DNA from: Aeromicrobium sp. CnD17-E
GTDB lineage: Bacteria; Actinomycetota; Actinomycetes; Propionibacteriales; Nocardioidaceae
Assembly (NCBI RefSeq): GCF_024124745.1
Contig: NZ_JAMXRU010000024.1
Coordinates: 1 to 33,349 of the forward strand
Length of the DNA stretch: 33,349 nt
Direction: 5' to 3'
The notes under the pieces are model-generated. The model was not told the origin of the DNA. It ran no database searches and was given only the letters and a program-made list of their open reading frames with translations. The position numbers and the translations under genes were made by a program. Positions 1 through 7,689 of this stretch are shown here, one piece after another (within the stretch, counting starts at the first letter, position 1; the number at the start of each line of letters is the position of its first letter).

Positions 1-892
1 CGACGCCCGCACCCCACGTCGCACCTCGCGCGCGGAGGGCGGCGCGGTCCACGAGCAGGTCGCCGGCCTTGGTCCAGCGGCCGTGGTACCCACCGAGGAG
101 GACGGTCCGGTCCGCTCCGCCGACGAGGTCGGCGACCCGTCGGCCGTGCGGCACCTCGACCACGCCCGGGTGCGGCACGTCGCCCAGCAGCGTCGCGAGC
201 GTGCTCCCCGGCTCGTCGAGGGTGCCGACGCTCGCGAACCCGGCCGGTCCGCGACGGCCCAGCAGCCCCAGCTGCGCAAAGGTCTCGACGTTCGACAGGA
301 ACGTCGGGTGCCCGTCGACCCCGTGGACGGTCGGCAGCGTGCGTCGGCCACCCGGGACCGGCGCCGACCCCGAGAGCCGGTTGACGAGCGACCGCGCCTC
401 GCCGCCGACGAACGTCCCTGCTGCGTCGACGACCCGCACGTGGTGCGCGTCGGTGCGCTCCACGAGCGCGGCACGCAGGGCCGCAGCAGCCTGCGGGTCG
501 TGGACGGCGACCACGGCGTGCGTCGTGCGCAGGGCTTCCGCCACGACGACGACGCCGTCGAGCACGAGGTGCGGGACGCGGCGCATGAGCACCCGGTCCT
601 TCCAGCTCGCCGGCTCGCCCTCGCTGCCGTTCACCACCACCCGCACGTCGGACCCGGGCGCGACTCCGGCCAGCTTGGTCGCGACCGGGAAGGCTGCACC
701 GCCACGGCCCAGCAGCCGCACCGACGCCACGTCGGCGGCGAGCGTGCGCGCTGCGTCCGCCCGGAGCGCGCCATGCAGGAGCTCGTGCTCGACGAGGGGC
801 ACGTGGCCGGTGTCGCGCGCGCCGGAGAGCAGGGCGTCCGCTCCCCAGGTGAGGACGGCCGGGGGACCGCTGGGACAGGTCAGGACGGTCAT
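1..892 (-). CDS. NuoF-like NADH:quinone oxidoreductase 51 kDa-type flavoprotein (3' end outside window)
   Basis: The minus-strand frame is open from an ATG at 892 to the left edge (297 codons), so the C-terminus is missing. Residues 62-73 (GRGGAAFPVATK) match the glycine-rich FMN loop of the complex I 51-kDa/NuoF family. Residues 88-100 (VNGSEGEPASWKD onward) match the second FMN/NADH segment, usually written NADEGEPGTFKDR. The region expected to carry SLBB and 4Fe-4S domains continues beyond the window. The ATG overlaps the stop of the upstream heme-protein gene by 4 bp (ATGA), so the two are translationally coupled. It is not in a nuo operon. With ApbE and a ferric-reductase-like membrane protein beside it, a role passing electrons from NAD(P)H or a cytoplasmic donor to a membrane heme/flavin chain is inferred. 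The fold assignment is firm; the reaction is not. Confidence 0.82.
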   Translation of the reverse strand, partial: MTVLTCPSGPPAVLTWGADALLSGARDTGHVPLVEHELLHGALRADAARTLAADVASVRLLGRGGAAFPVATKLAGVAPGSDVRVVVNGSEGEPASWKDRVLMRRVPHLVLDGVVVVAEALRTTHAVVAVHDPQAAAALRAALVERTDAHHVRVVDAAGTFVGGEARSLVNRLSGSAPVPGGRRTLPTVHGVDGHPTFLSNVETFAQLGLLGRRGPAGFASVGTLDEPGSTLATLLGDVPHPGVVEVPHGRRVADLVGGADRTVLLGGYHGRWTKAGDLLVDRAALRARGATWGAGV

Positions 893-1491
893 CGGGATCC
901 TCCTCGGACGAGCACACGGTGGGGTGGGACGGAGTCGGTGAGGACGGTCGTCCGACGGGGACGGGCGAGAATGCGCAGCGCCGCGGCTCCGGCCACCGCC
1001 AGCGCGCAGCCGACGTAGACGACCGTCGCCCAGGCACGACCGGTGTCGGTGCCGGCGAGGACGCCGTGCCCCATGCTCAGCAGCCAGCCGACGTAGGCGG
1101 AGCCGTGCACGGTGCGCCAGACGAGGGGCGAGACCCGCGAGCCGGCGAGCCGGCCGCGCGACAGTCCGCTCAGCGCGGCGGCCACGAAGGCCCACACCGC
1201 GAGGGCGCCGAGCCCGACCGCGAGCGGCGCGAACCCCGAGGTGAAGGGCACGACCACGGAGGTGAGCGGCACGTCCACGTGGGTGTCGAGCACGAGCAGC
1301 CCGACGTGCAGGACCAGCGCCGCCAGCGCCGTGAGCGCGACCGAGCGGTGCGCGAGCTGGCGGACGGCGCGCTGCTCGTGGGCGCCGCTGCCGCGACCCG
1401 TCGACGACGCGAGCGCACCGAGGCAGACGGACGCCGTGAACCCGAGGAGGGCCACCATGCCGAGAGCACGAGCCAGGAACCAGAGGGTCAT
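889..1491 (-). CDS. Ferric-reductase-like transmembrane heme protein
   Basis: A 200-residue integral membrane protein with about five hydrophobic segments (roughly 5-27, 50-68, 84-108, 128-147, 153-174). Four histidines fall in two pairs, H48/H62 and H129/H142, spaced 14 and 13 residues apart. This is the spacing of the two b-heme ligand pairs in the ferric reductase/NOX/YedZ (MsrQ) superfamily. No FAD or NAD(P)H-binding domain follows, so electrons must come from a partner, plausibly the NuoF-like protein encoded next. It overlaps both neighbours by ATGA (1488-1491 and 889-892). Likely role: moving electrons across the membrane to an extracytoplasmic acceptor. Acceptor and donor are inferred from context only. 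Confidence 0.8.
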   Translation of the reverse strand: MTLWFLARALGMVALLGFTASVCLGALASSTGRGSGAHEQRAVRQLAHRSVALTALAALVLHVGLLVLDTHVDVPLTSVVVPFTSGFAPLAVGLGALAVWAFVAAALSGLSRGRLAGSRVSPLVWRTVHGSAYVGWLLSMGHGVLAGTDTGRAWATVVYVGCALAVAGAAALRILARPRRTTVLTDSVPPHRVLVRGGSR

Positions 1492-2510
1492 GCCGCCACC
1501 TCCGTCTCGGGCGGCCAGCCGCCGACGTGCTCGACGGCACCGGCGACGGTGACCACGCGTGCGGCCACGTCGTCACGCTGCAGCCAGGGCAGGGCCTCCG
1601 GGCCGCGGACCACCGCGGCCGTGCTGAGCGTGTTCGCCTGCACCGCGCTCGGAGCCCACACGGTGACCGTGCGCCAGGAGCTGTCGGCGGGTCGGCCCGT
1701 ACGGGGGTCCAGCAGGTGGTGGGCCGGGACGCCGTCCGTGGTGGTCCAGCGACGCTCCCGGGTCGACGACGTCGCGAGCCCGCCGCGGGTCACGGCGACC
1801 CGGGTCCCCGCCCCGCCGCGTCGTTCGGCGACGTCGACCTGCCAGGGTCGGGACGGTCGGCCCGCGAGCGCGAGGTCGCCGCCGATCTCGACGAGGACGG
1901 CGTGACCCTCGAGCGCGTGCACCCGGTGGGCCGCCTCGTCGGCCGTCCACGCCTTCGCCACGGCGCCGAGGTCGAGCTCGACGCCCGCCGGCACCCCCAC
2001 CAGCCGCAGCTCCGGCTCGACCCGGACACTGCGCCAGTCACATCGGTGGGGCCAGTCAGATCGGTGGGGCCAGTCAGATCGGTGGGGCCAGTCAGATCGG
2101 TGGGGCCAGTCAGATCGGTGGGGCCGGCTCGGTCGGTGGGGCCGACCCGCCCGCCCCGGCTGCGTCCCGGCCGAGCGACCTCGGGGGGCGGCACGCACCA
2201 CGTCGAGGTCGGCGTCGTAGCCGAGCGCCGCGAGATGGCCGCCGAGCGTCGGGTCGACGGCACCGTCGGTCGCGCGCGCGGCCTGCAGGGCCACCTGGAC
2301 CAGCTCGACGGTCAGCGCCGACGCCGGCACCAGCCGGCCGCCATGCCGAGCGACCCGTACCAGCTCTGCGTCGTCGCGGAACCGGCTCACGGCGGCGTCG
2401 ACGTCGGCCATCAGGTCGCGGACGACGCGCTCGGCGCGGTCGGGCGAGCCGCCCTCCATGGTCACGGACACGGTGCACGACCAGGCGTCCCACCGACGCG
2501 TGGCGCTCAT
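1488..2510 (-). CDS. apbE: FAD:protein FMN transferase (ApbE family) with an expanded hexapeptide repeat
   Basis: A 340-residue protein of the ApbE family, which covalently attaches FMN from FAD to Ser/Thr of target proteins. Diagnostic segments are DPTLGG near 86-91, LDLGAVAKAWTAD at 179-191, the EIGGDLALAG strand at 208-217 and the HHLLDPRTG motif at 264-272. The start is the ATG at 2510, because it overlaps the upstream stop as ATGA; an open frame extends further upstream but overlaps the upstream gene. No lipobox or clear signal peptide is seen, unlike many exported ApbE proteins, so the side of the membrane is uncertain. Residues about 125-160 are a tandem HRSDWP-type repeat, encoded by 18-bp DNA repeats, in the variable segment before the LDLGAVAK helix. 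Context with heme and flavoprotein genes supports maturation of a flavin-based electron chain. Confidence 0.88.
   Translation of the reverse strand: MSATRRWDAWSCTVSVTMEGGSPDRAERVVRDLMADVDAAVSRFRDDAELVRVARHGGRLVPASALTVELVQVALQAARATDGAVDPTLGGHLAALGYDADLDVVRAAPRGRSAGTQPGRAGRPHRPSRPHRSDWPHRSDWPHRSDWPHRSDWPHRCDWRSVRVEPELRLVGVPAGVELDLGAVAKAWTADEAAHRVHALEGHAVLVEIGGDLALAGRPSRPWQVDVAERRGGAGTRVAVTRGGLATSSTRERRWTTTDGVPAHHLLDPRTGRPADSSWRTVTVWAPSAVQANTLSTAAVVRGPEALPWLQRDDVAARVVTVAGAVEHVGGWPPETEVAA
2034..2141. repeat. 18-bp tandem repeat (six units) inside apbE
   Basis: Six consecutive 18-bp units, of which units 2-5 (2052-2123) are identical (unit CCAGTCAGATCGGTGGGG). Unit 1 differs by one base and unit 6 is more diverged. 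The unit length is a multiple of three, so copy-number changes insert or delete the hexapeptide HRSDWP (minus strand) without shifting frame. The identity of the central units points to recent expansion or homogenisation. Confidence 0.95.
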
Positions 2511-2791
2511 GACGCGTTGCTCGACGCGTCGCCCTGGCCGCTGGAGCTGCCCTGCTGCAGGCCGCTCCCGCCCTGATCCGAGCTGCTCCCCTGGTCCGAG
2601 CTGCTGCCCCGGCTCGCGTCCTGCGAGGACACGCTCCCCGACGACGTGGTCGCGGTGGTGCCCTGCTCGACGCTCGCGGCGGTGGTGCTGGTCTGTGCGA
2701 CGACGGCCGCGAGACCACCGGTCGCCACGACGCCCAGCACCCCCGCGCCGACCGCCACCCGGCGGGCCCTGGTCCTCACGTCGGTCCTCAT
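2507..2791 (-). CDS. Small exported or membrane-anchored Ser/Gly/Gln-rich protein
   Basis: A 94-residue protein. Its basic N-terminus (RTDVRTRARR) and a hydrophobic stretch at about 12-33 act as a signal or anchor. The tail (34-94) is low-complexity Ser/Gly/Gln/Thr/Asp with repeats such as GSSSDQGSSSDQGG. The start is the ATG at 2791, which has GAGGAGG a few bases upstream; a longer open frame begins at 2860 but lacks such a site. It is the first gene of the operon and its stop overlaps the apbE ATG. In related operons this place is often held by an FMN-binding domain protein, but no such domain or typical flavinylation motif (DGATG-like) is seen here. Function is not recognised; it could be a surface linker or a partner of the heme protein. 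Confidence 0.7.
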   Translation of the reverse strand: MRTDVRTRARRVAVGAGVLGVVATGGLAAVVAQTSTTAASVEQGTTATTSSGSVSSQDASRGSSSDQGSSSDQGGSGLQQGSSSGQGDASSNAS

Positions 2792-2922
2792 GTCGTCCTC
2801 CTCGTCGGTGCCGCTCCGACGGCGGCACCACGAGCATCGGGCGGGACGGGTCAGCCCCAACCCAACCGGACCTCAAATCCACGTCAAGAACGGCGAGGCG
2901 TCGCTCGTGGCACGATCGACGG

Positions 2923-4275
2923 GTGAGCCTCGACGACCTGCCCGCGGCGATCGTGCAGACCGACCCTGACGTCGTGGCCGGGTTCGCGCACGACGAGGCG
3001 CGACTGGTGGAGCGCTCGACGCCTGCCGCGGTGCTGTCGCCGCGCGACACCGACGAGGTCGCCGCCTGCCTGCGGGCCGCGCGGGCGGCCGGGCTCACGG
3101 TCGTCACCCGCGGCGCCGGCACGGGGCTGGCCGGCGGCGCGAACGCTCCGGCGGGCTCCGTCGTGCTGAGCACCCGACGGCTCGACCGCATCGTCGCGAT
3201 CGACGTCGAGGAACGGGTCGCCGTCGTGCAGCCCGGCGTGCTGACCGGCGACCTGCGCGCGGCGGTCGAGGAGGTCGGGCTGTTCTACCCGCCCGACCCC
3301 GGCAGCGTGGCCATCTCGACCATCGGCGGCAACGTCGCGACCGACGCCGGCGGCATGTGCTGCGTGAAGTACGGGGTGACGGGCGACTACGTGCTGGGGC
3401 TCGAGGTCGTCCTGGCCGACGGTCGGGTCCTGCGGACCGGACGCCGCACGGTGAAGGGCGTGGCCGGCTACGACCTGACCCACCTGCTCGTGGGCTCCGA
3501 GGGGACCCTGGGGGTGATCACCGAGGTCACGCTCCGGTTGCGGCCCTCCCCACCGGCGCCCGCCACCGTCGTCGCGACGTTCGCCTCGCTGCCCGACGCG
3601 GGTCGCGCGGTGGAACAGATGACCGCCGACGCGCTCGACGTGTCGCTGCTGGAGCTGCTCGACGCGACCACGCTCCGGGCGATCGACGCGCACACCGGCA
3701 TGGGGCTCGACGCCGCCGCGATGCTGCTCGTCCAGTCTGACCAGCCCGACCCCACGGCGACGCTCGCAGCCGTGCAGCGGGCGTGCGAGGGAGCGGGAGC
3801 GGTCGACGTCGCGGTCACGACCGACGTCGAGGAGGGACGGCAGCTGCTCGAGGCCCGACGTCAGGCGCTGCCCGCCCTGGAGCGGCTCGGCGACTGGCTG
3901 CTCGACGACGTGTGCGTCCCGCGGCGCGCGATCGTGGCGCTCGTGCAGGGCGTCGAGCAGGTGGCCCGCACCGAGGGACTGACGATCGGGGTGTTCGGCC
4001 ACGCCGGCGACGGCAACATGCACCCGACGGTGATCTTCGACCAGCAGGACCCGGAGTCCGAGGCGGCCGCCCGGCGTGCGTTCGACGCGATCACGGCGCT
4101 CGCCCTCGACCTGGGCGGCACGGTGACCGGCGAGCACGGCGTCGGCCGGCTCAAGGCCGGGTGGCTGGCTCGCGAGCTCGACCCCGTCGCGCTCGACGTC
4201 CACCGCGCCGTCAAGGCCGCTCTCGACCCGGAGGGTCGGCTCAACCCCGGGAGCGTTCTCGATGCGAGTCGCTGA
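2923..4275 (+). CDS. FAD-binding oxidase, GlcD/D-lactate dehydrogenase type
   Basis: A 450-residue flavoprotein of the PCMH-type FAD oxidase family with an FAD-oxidase C-terminal domain. The FAD site shows RGAGTGLAGG at 63-72, PPDPGS at 123-128, IGGNVATDAGG at 134-144 and GSEGTLGVITE at 192-201. The C-terminal half has GHAGDGNMHP at about 359-368 and TGEHGVG at about 402-408, characteristic of glycolate/D-lactate/2-hydroxyglutarate dehydrogenases. It probably oxidises a 2-hydroxy acid and passes electrons to a quinone or ferredoxin-like acceptor; substrate not determinable. The start is the GTG at 2923, where family similarity begins. There is little Shine-Dalgarno sequence before it, so a leaderless or weakly initiated transcript is possible. 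No GlcE/GlcF partners are adjacent. Confidence 0.88.
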   Translation: MSLDDLPAAIVQTDPDVVAGFAHDEARLVERSTPAAVLSPRDTDEVAACLRAARAAGLTVVTRGAGTGLAGGANAPAGSVVLSTRRLDRIVAIDVEERVAVVQPGVLTGDLRAAVEEVGLFYPPDPGSVAISTIGGNVATDAGGMCCVKYGVTGDYVLGLEVVLADGRVLRTGRRTVKGVAGYDLTHLLVGSEGTLGVITEVTLRLRPSPPAPATVVATFASLPDAGRAVEQMTADALDVSLLELLDATTLRAIDAHTGMGLDAAAMLLVQSDQPDPTATLAAVQRACEGAGAVDVAVTTDVEEGRQLLEARRQALPALERLGDWLLDDVCVPRRAIVALVQGVEQVARTEGLTIGVFGHAGDGNMHPTVIFDQQDPESEAAARRAFDAITALALDLGGTVTGEHGVGRLKAGWLARELDPVALDVHRAVKAALDPEGRLNPGSVLDASR

Positions 4276-4386
4276 GGACACCTGGACGTCTCTGTGGAGG
4301 ACCGGGCGGGTCGCCCGACTGCCGCGCCGGCGTCACGCAGGACGGGGCGGCCCACTGGCGGATCGTCGATCGCGGACGCCCAAAGA

Positions 4387-4421
4387 GTATACCTTAAGAG
4401 ACTATTATCCATGATAGTCTC
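4387..4421 (+). promoter_or_regulatory. AT-rich promoter/operator palindrome upstream of the AAA ATPase gene
   Basis: GAGACTAT (4398-4405) and ATAGTCTC (4414-4421) form a perfect 8-bp inverted repeat with an 8-nt spacer, in an AT-rich patch that stands out in this high-GC sequence. GTATAC (4387-4392) and a -10-like TATTAT (4403-4408) lie in or beside it. It sits 36 bp before the ATPase start. Operator function is inferred from symmetry and position. Confidence 0.5.
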
Positions 4422-4456
4422 ATCAGTGAATCCTTTCCTGACCTGAGGCGCGGCAC

Positions 4457-5881
4457 ATGTTCGTGGGACGAGAACAGCAACTGCGGGAGCTCGCCGACCG
4501 CCTCACGTCGGTGCGCGAGTCGACGGACGCCAAGCCCGGCAAGGCCGTCCTCATCCGAGGACGGCGTCGCGTGGGCAAGTCCCGTCTCGTCGAGGAGTTC
4601 GTCGAGCGATCCGGAGTGCCCTACCTCTTCTACGCTGCTTCGCGACGCCCCCTGCACGAGGAGCTCCAGCTCTTCGTCGACGAGGTCGCCCGCTCCAACC
4701 TCCCCGGCGCGGACGCCTTCCGCGACCTCACGGTGACGAGCTGGGACGCAGCGCTTCGACTGCTCGCCAGCGCGACGTCCGACACCGGCAGCATCATCGT
4801 CCTCGACGAGCTCCCCTACATCATCGCTCAGGACCCTGCGTTCGAAGGCACGCTCCAGACCGTCTTTGACAGGATCCTGTCCAGGCATCGGCTGCTCCTC
4901 ATCGGCATCGGTTCCGACCTGGCCATGATGGAGGCGCTCAGCAGCTACGACCGGCCGTTCCACCAACGTGCCGACGAGATGGTCGTGCCTGCGCTCTCGC
5001 CCGCCGAGGTCGGCCGCATGCTCCAGCTCGAGCCCGCCGACGCATTCGACGCGCACCTCGTCACCGGTGGACTTCCACTGATCTGCGCCGAGTGGGAGCC
5101 CGGCCAGTCCTTGACCGACTACGTGAGCAGCGCGTTCGCCAACCCCACCTCCGCCCTCCTGGTCTCCGCCGAGCGCGCCCTTGCGGCCGAGTTCCCCTCG
5201 GAGGCCCAGGCACGAACCGTCCTCGGGGCCATCGGCAGCGACGAGCGCACGTTCACCACCATCGGGCGAGCCAGCGGTGTCACCGCCGCCAGCCTGAGCC
5301 GGGCTCTCACGCTCCTGACGGACAAGCGCATCGTGCATCGGGCCACGCCCCTGTCGACGAAGGCCTCGCGGGAAGCGCGCTACTGGGTCGCCGACCCCTA
5401 CCTGAGGTTCTGGTTGGAGTTCGTCGGGCCGTACATCCACGAGGTGGAGCGCGGACGTGGCGACCGCACCCTCGACCGGGTCCAGAGGTCCTGGACGACG
5501 TGGCGCGGTCGCGCCGTCGAGCCGATCGTCCGTGAAGCGATCGATCGGCTCGGCCTCCCGCTCGGACCCGACAGGTCCGCCGGGGTCGTGGGCGGCTACT
5601 GGACCCGCAAGAACGATCCCGAGATCGACATCGTCGTCGCGGACCGGACACCCACGGCGAAGGCCCTCTTCGCGGTGGGATCCATCAAGTGGCTCGAGAA
5701 CGCACCCTTCAGCCGCCGGGACTACCACCGCCTCGTCGAGCATCGACGCCAGCTCCCGGGGGCGACTGACGAGACCCCGCTGCTCGCCGTCTCGCGGGTA
5801 CCGACGCAGATCGACGACGTCACCGTCCTCGGCCCCGCGGAGCTCATCGCCGCGTGGCCGTCAGGCGATCCAGGCGTCTGA
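4457..5881 (+). CDS. AAA-type ATPase with winged helix and DUF234-like C-terminal domain
   Basis: A 474-residue protein. The N-terminal P-loop ATPase has Walker A GRRRVGKS (35-42) and Walker B SIIVLDELPYI (112-122). A winged-helix-like segment follows at about 250-300 (TTIGRASGVTAASLSRAL). The C-terminal third resembles DUF234: RYWVADPYLRFWLEF, then DPEIDIVVAD and AVGSIKW at about 387-412, an arrangement reminiscent of a PD-(D/E)xK nuclease core. This architecture is common in archaeal and bacterial orphan ATPases of unknown role, often thought to be mobile. The ATG at 4457 has GAGG about 8 nt upstream. The gene stands alone, and codon use is slightly less GC-biased than its neighbours, suggesting transfer. 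Biochemical function is unknown; autoregulation through the upstream palindrome is a guess. Confidence 0.8.
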   Translation: MFVGREQQLRELADRLTSVRESTDAKPGKAVLIRGRRRVGKSRLVEEFVERSGVPYLFYAASRRPLHEELQLFVDEVARSNLPGADAFRDLTVTSWDAALRLLASATSDTGSIIVLDELPYIIAQDPAFEGTLQTVFDRILSRHRLLLIGIGSDLAMMEALSSYDRPFHQRADEMVVPALSPAEVGRMLQLEPADAFDAHLVTGGLPLICAEWEPGQSLTDYVSSAFANPTSALLVSAERALAAEFPSEAQARTVLGAIGSDERTFTTIGRASGVTAASLSRALTLLTDKRIVHRATPLSTKASREARYWVADPYLRFWLEFVGPYIHEVERGRGDRTLDRVQRSWTTWRGRAVEPIVREAIDRLGLPLGPDRSAGVVGGYWTRKNDPEIDIVVADRTPTAKALFAVGSIKWLENAPFSRRDYHRLVEHRRQLPGATDETPLLAVSRVPTQIDDVTVLGPAELIAAWPSGDPGV

Positions 5882-5883
5882 CC

Positions 5884-5906
5884 GGACGCGCGCGACCAGC
5901 GCGTCC
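5884..5906. terminator. Hairpin between convergent genes
   Basis: GGACGCGC (5884-5891) and GCGCGTCC (5899-5906) form a perfect 8-bp stem with a 7-nt loop, immediately after the ATPase stop and before the stop of the converging acyl-CoA dehydrogenase gene. There is no U-tract, as is usual for GC-rich actinobacterial terminators. Confidence 0.55.
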
Positions 5907-5921
5907 CCGGCCCGGCCGGCG

Positions 5922-7616
5922 TCAGGTCGAGAGACCGGGCAGGGCCCGCTCGAGGATGGCGCCCGCGTCGACGTCGGCGTCGAGCGTGCCGAACGCCAGC
6001 CCGCCGCGCCCGTCGAGCCGGCTCGAGCAGAACGCGTCGGCCACGGCCGGCGTCGAGTGCCGCACCAGCAGCGACGCCTGCAGCGTCAGGGCCATCTGCT
6101 CGACGAGTCGGCGCGCCCGGAACTCGATGCTGCCGAGGTCGCGCGCGGCGGCGGCGAGGTCGGCACCCAGCCGGTCGGCCGCGGCGTCGAGGCGGGCGTC
6201 GCCACCGCGGGCGAGGCCGATCTCGTGCAGGAGGGCGTCGGCCACGACCGGCTCGCGGCCGAGCGCCCGCAGGACGTCGAGCGCGTTGACGTTGCCCGAT
6301 CCCTCCCAGATCGAGTTCAGCGGCGCCTCGCGGTAGAGCCGCGGCATGCCCGACTCCTCGACGTACCCGTTGCCACCCAGGCACTCCATGGCCTCGGCGG
6401 TGAAGGCGGGGCCGCGCTTCGTGATCCAGTACTTCCCGACGGCCGTGCCGATGCGTCGGAACGCCTGCTCCTGCTCGTCGCCGCGCAGGGCACGGTCGGC
6501 GGCACCCGAGAGCCGCAGGGTGAACGCCGTCGCAGCCTCCGACTCCAGGGCGAGGTCGGCGAGGACGTTGCGCATGAGGGGCTGGTCGACCAGCCGGCGG
6601 CCGAACGCCGCACGGTGCTGCACGTGGTGGCCGGCCTCGACGAACGCCTTGCGCATGAGGGCGGCGCTGCCCGTCGCGCAGTCGAGCCGCGTGCAGCTGA
6701 CCATGTCGATGATGGTGCGCACGCCGCGCCCCTCCTCCCCCACGAGCCAGGCGACGGCGCCGTCGAGCTCGGGCTCGGACGAGGCGTTGGAGCGGTTGCC
6801 GAGCTTGTCCTTGAGCCGCACGACGTGGAAGCGGTTGCGCGACCCGTCGGGCAGGATCCGCGGGACGAGGAAGCACGACAGGCCGCCCGGCGACTGTGCG
6901 AGCACGAGGAACACGTCGCACATGGGCGCCGACGTGAACCACTTCGCGCCGTGCAGCGTGAAGACCCCGGGCTCGTCGGTCGGCTGCGCGACGGTGGTGT
7001 TGGTGCGGACGTCGGACCCGCCCTGGCGCTCGGTCATGCCCATGCCCGCGAGCAGCCCCTGCTTCTGGGTGGGCACGCGCAGCCCTGGCTCGTAGACGCG
7101 CGACGTGAGGAGCGGCTCGTACACCTCGGCCAGCGCCGGGGCGTGCCGCAGCGCGGGCACGACGGCGTAGGTCATCGTGACCGGGCACCCGTGGCCGGCC
7201 TCGGTGTGGCCCCACACGAGGCTGCCCGCCGTGCGGGCGACGTGGGCGCCTGCCCGCTCGTCCGCCCAGGCGGCGCCGCCGAGGCCCTCGGAGATCGCGG
7301 TGTCCATGAGCTGGTGCCAGGCGGGGTGGAACTCGACCTCGTCGACCCGGTTGCCGTAGCGGTCGACGACACGCAGCTCGGGCTCGAACCGGTTGGCGTC
7401 CTCTGCCCAGCGCTGCGCCTCGGGACTGCCCGCCAGGCGACCGAGCCGGCGCACGTCGTCCTCCGCCCAGCCGGCACCCTCCCGGTGCAGCGCCTCGACG
7501 AGCGCGACGTCGGCCGACGCGTCGTAGGGCGCGAGCGGCGGCGCCTGGTTGGCGTCGGCACCGGTGACCGTGCCGGGGCGGACGTCGCTGACGGTGCGGG
7601 GCGGGGTGAGCGTCAT
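5922..7616 (-). CDS. aidB: AidB-like acyl-CoA dehydrogenase
   Basis: A 564-residue flavoprotein of the acyl-CoA dehydrogenase superfamily, in the AidB/isovaleryl-CoA dehydrogenase-like branch. That branch is longer than ordinary acyl-CoA dehydrogenases (about 380 residues) because of an extra N-terminal domain. The segment GMGMTERQGGSDVRTNTT near residue 195 is the AidB-type flavin/substrate motif. Later segments (IFRRIGT-like AFRRIGTAVGKYW, AMECLGGNGYVEESG, IWEGSGNVNALDVLRAL) are also typical. E. coli AidB belongs to the alkylation-damage response, but many actinobacterial homologues may act in acyl-CoA metabolism. It is transcribed divergently from a PaaX-type regulator, suggesting control by that protein. 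The ATG at 7616 has no Shine-Dalgarno sequence; a TTGACA -35 (7650-7645) would place the transcript start almost at the ATG, so it may be leaderless. Confidence 0.88.
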   Translation of the reverse strand: MTLTPPRTVSDVRPGTVTGADANQAPPLAPYDASADVALVEALHREGAGWAEDDVRRLGRLAGSPEAQRWAEDANRFEPELRVVDRYGNRVDEVEFHPAWHQLMDTAISEGLGGAAWADERAGAHVARTAGSLVWGHTEAGHGCPVTMTYAVVPALRHAPALAEVYEPLLTSRVYEPGLRVPTQKQGLLAGMGMTERQGGSDVRTNTTVAQPTDEPGVFTLHGAKWFTSAPMCDVFLVLAQSPGGLSCFLVPRILPDGSRNRFHVVRLKDKLGNRSNASSEPELDGAVAWLVGEEGRGVRTIIDMVSCTRLDCATGSAALMRKAFVEAGHHVQHRAAFGRRLVDQPLMRNVLADLALESEAATAFTLRLSGAADRALRGDEQEQAFRRIGTAVGKYWITKRGPAFTAEAMECLGGNGYVEESGMPRLYREAPLNSIWEGSGNVNALDVLRALGREPVVADALLHEIGLARGGDARLDAAADRLGADLAAAARDLGSIEFRARRLVEQMALTLQASLLVRHSTPAVADAFCSSRLDGRGGLAFGTLDADVDAGAILERALPGLST

Positions 7617-7621
7617 GGTCC

Positions 7622-7660
7622 AAGCATTGCATCATCGTGACAGTTGTCAAGGATCTGCAA
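7622..7660. promoter_or_regulatory. Symmetric operator/promoter between aidB-like and paaX-like genes
   Basis: Two nested inverted repeats share one centre: TTGCA (7627-7631), six bases, TGACA (7638-7642), GT, TGTCA (7645-7649), six bases, TGCAA (7656-7660). On the minus strand the inner right arm forms a consensus -35 TTGACA (7650-7645). With a 17-nt spacer the -10 falls at 7627-7622. A dimeric regulator bound here would block the aidB-like promoter and could autoregulate the paaX-like gene. Confidence 0.6.
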
Positions 7661-7689
7661 GGCCATCTGTGAGGATGGAGACTGTGCGC

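Noticed and set aside
69-1018. Plus-strand frames at the left edge
   Set aside because: The minus-strand frame encodes a NuoF-like protein with clear FMN motifs across the same DNA, and it is open to the edge.
2034-2141. Iteron-type or operator repeat array
   Set aside because: The 18-bp repeats lie inside apbE, keep the reading frame and fall in a variable loop, so a coding repeat is the simpler explanation.
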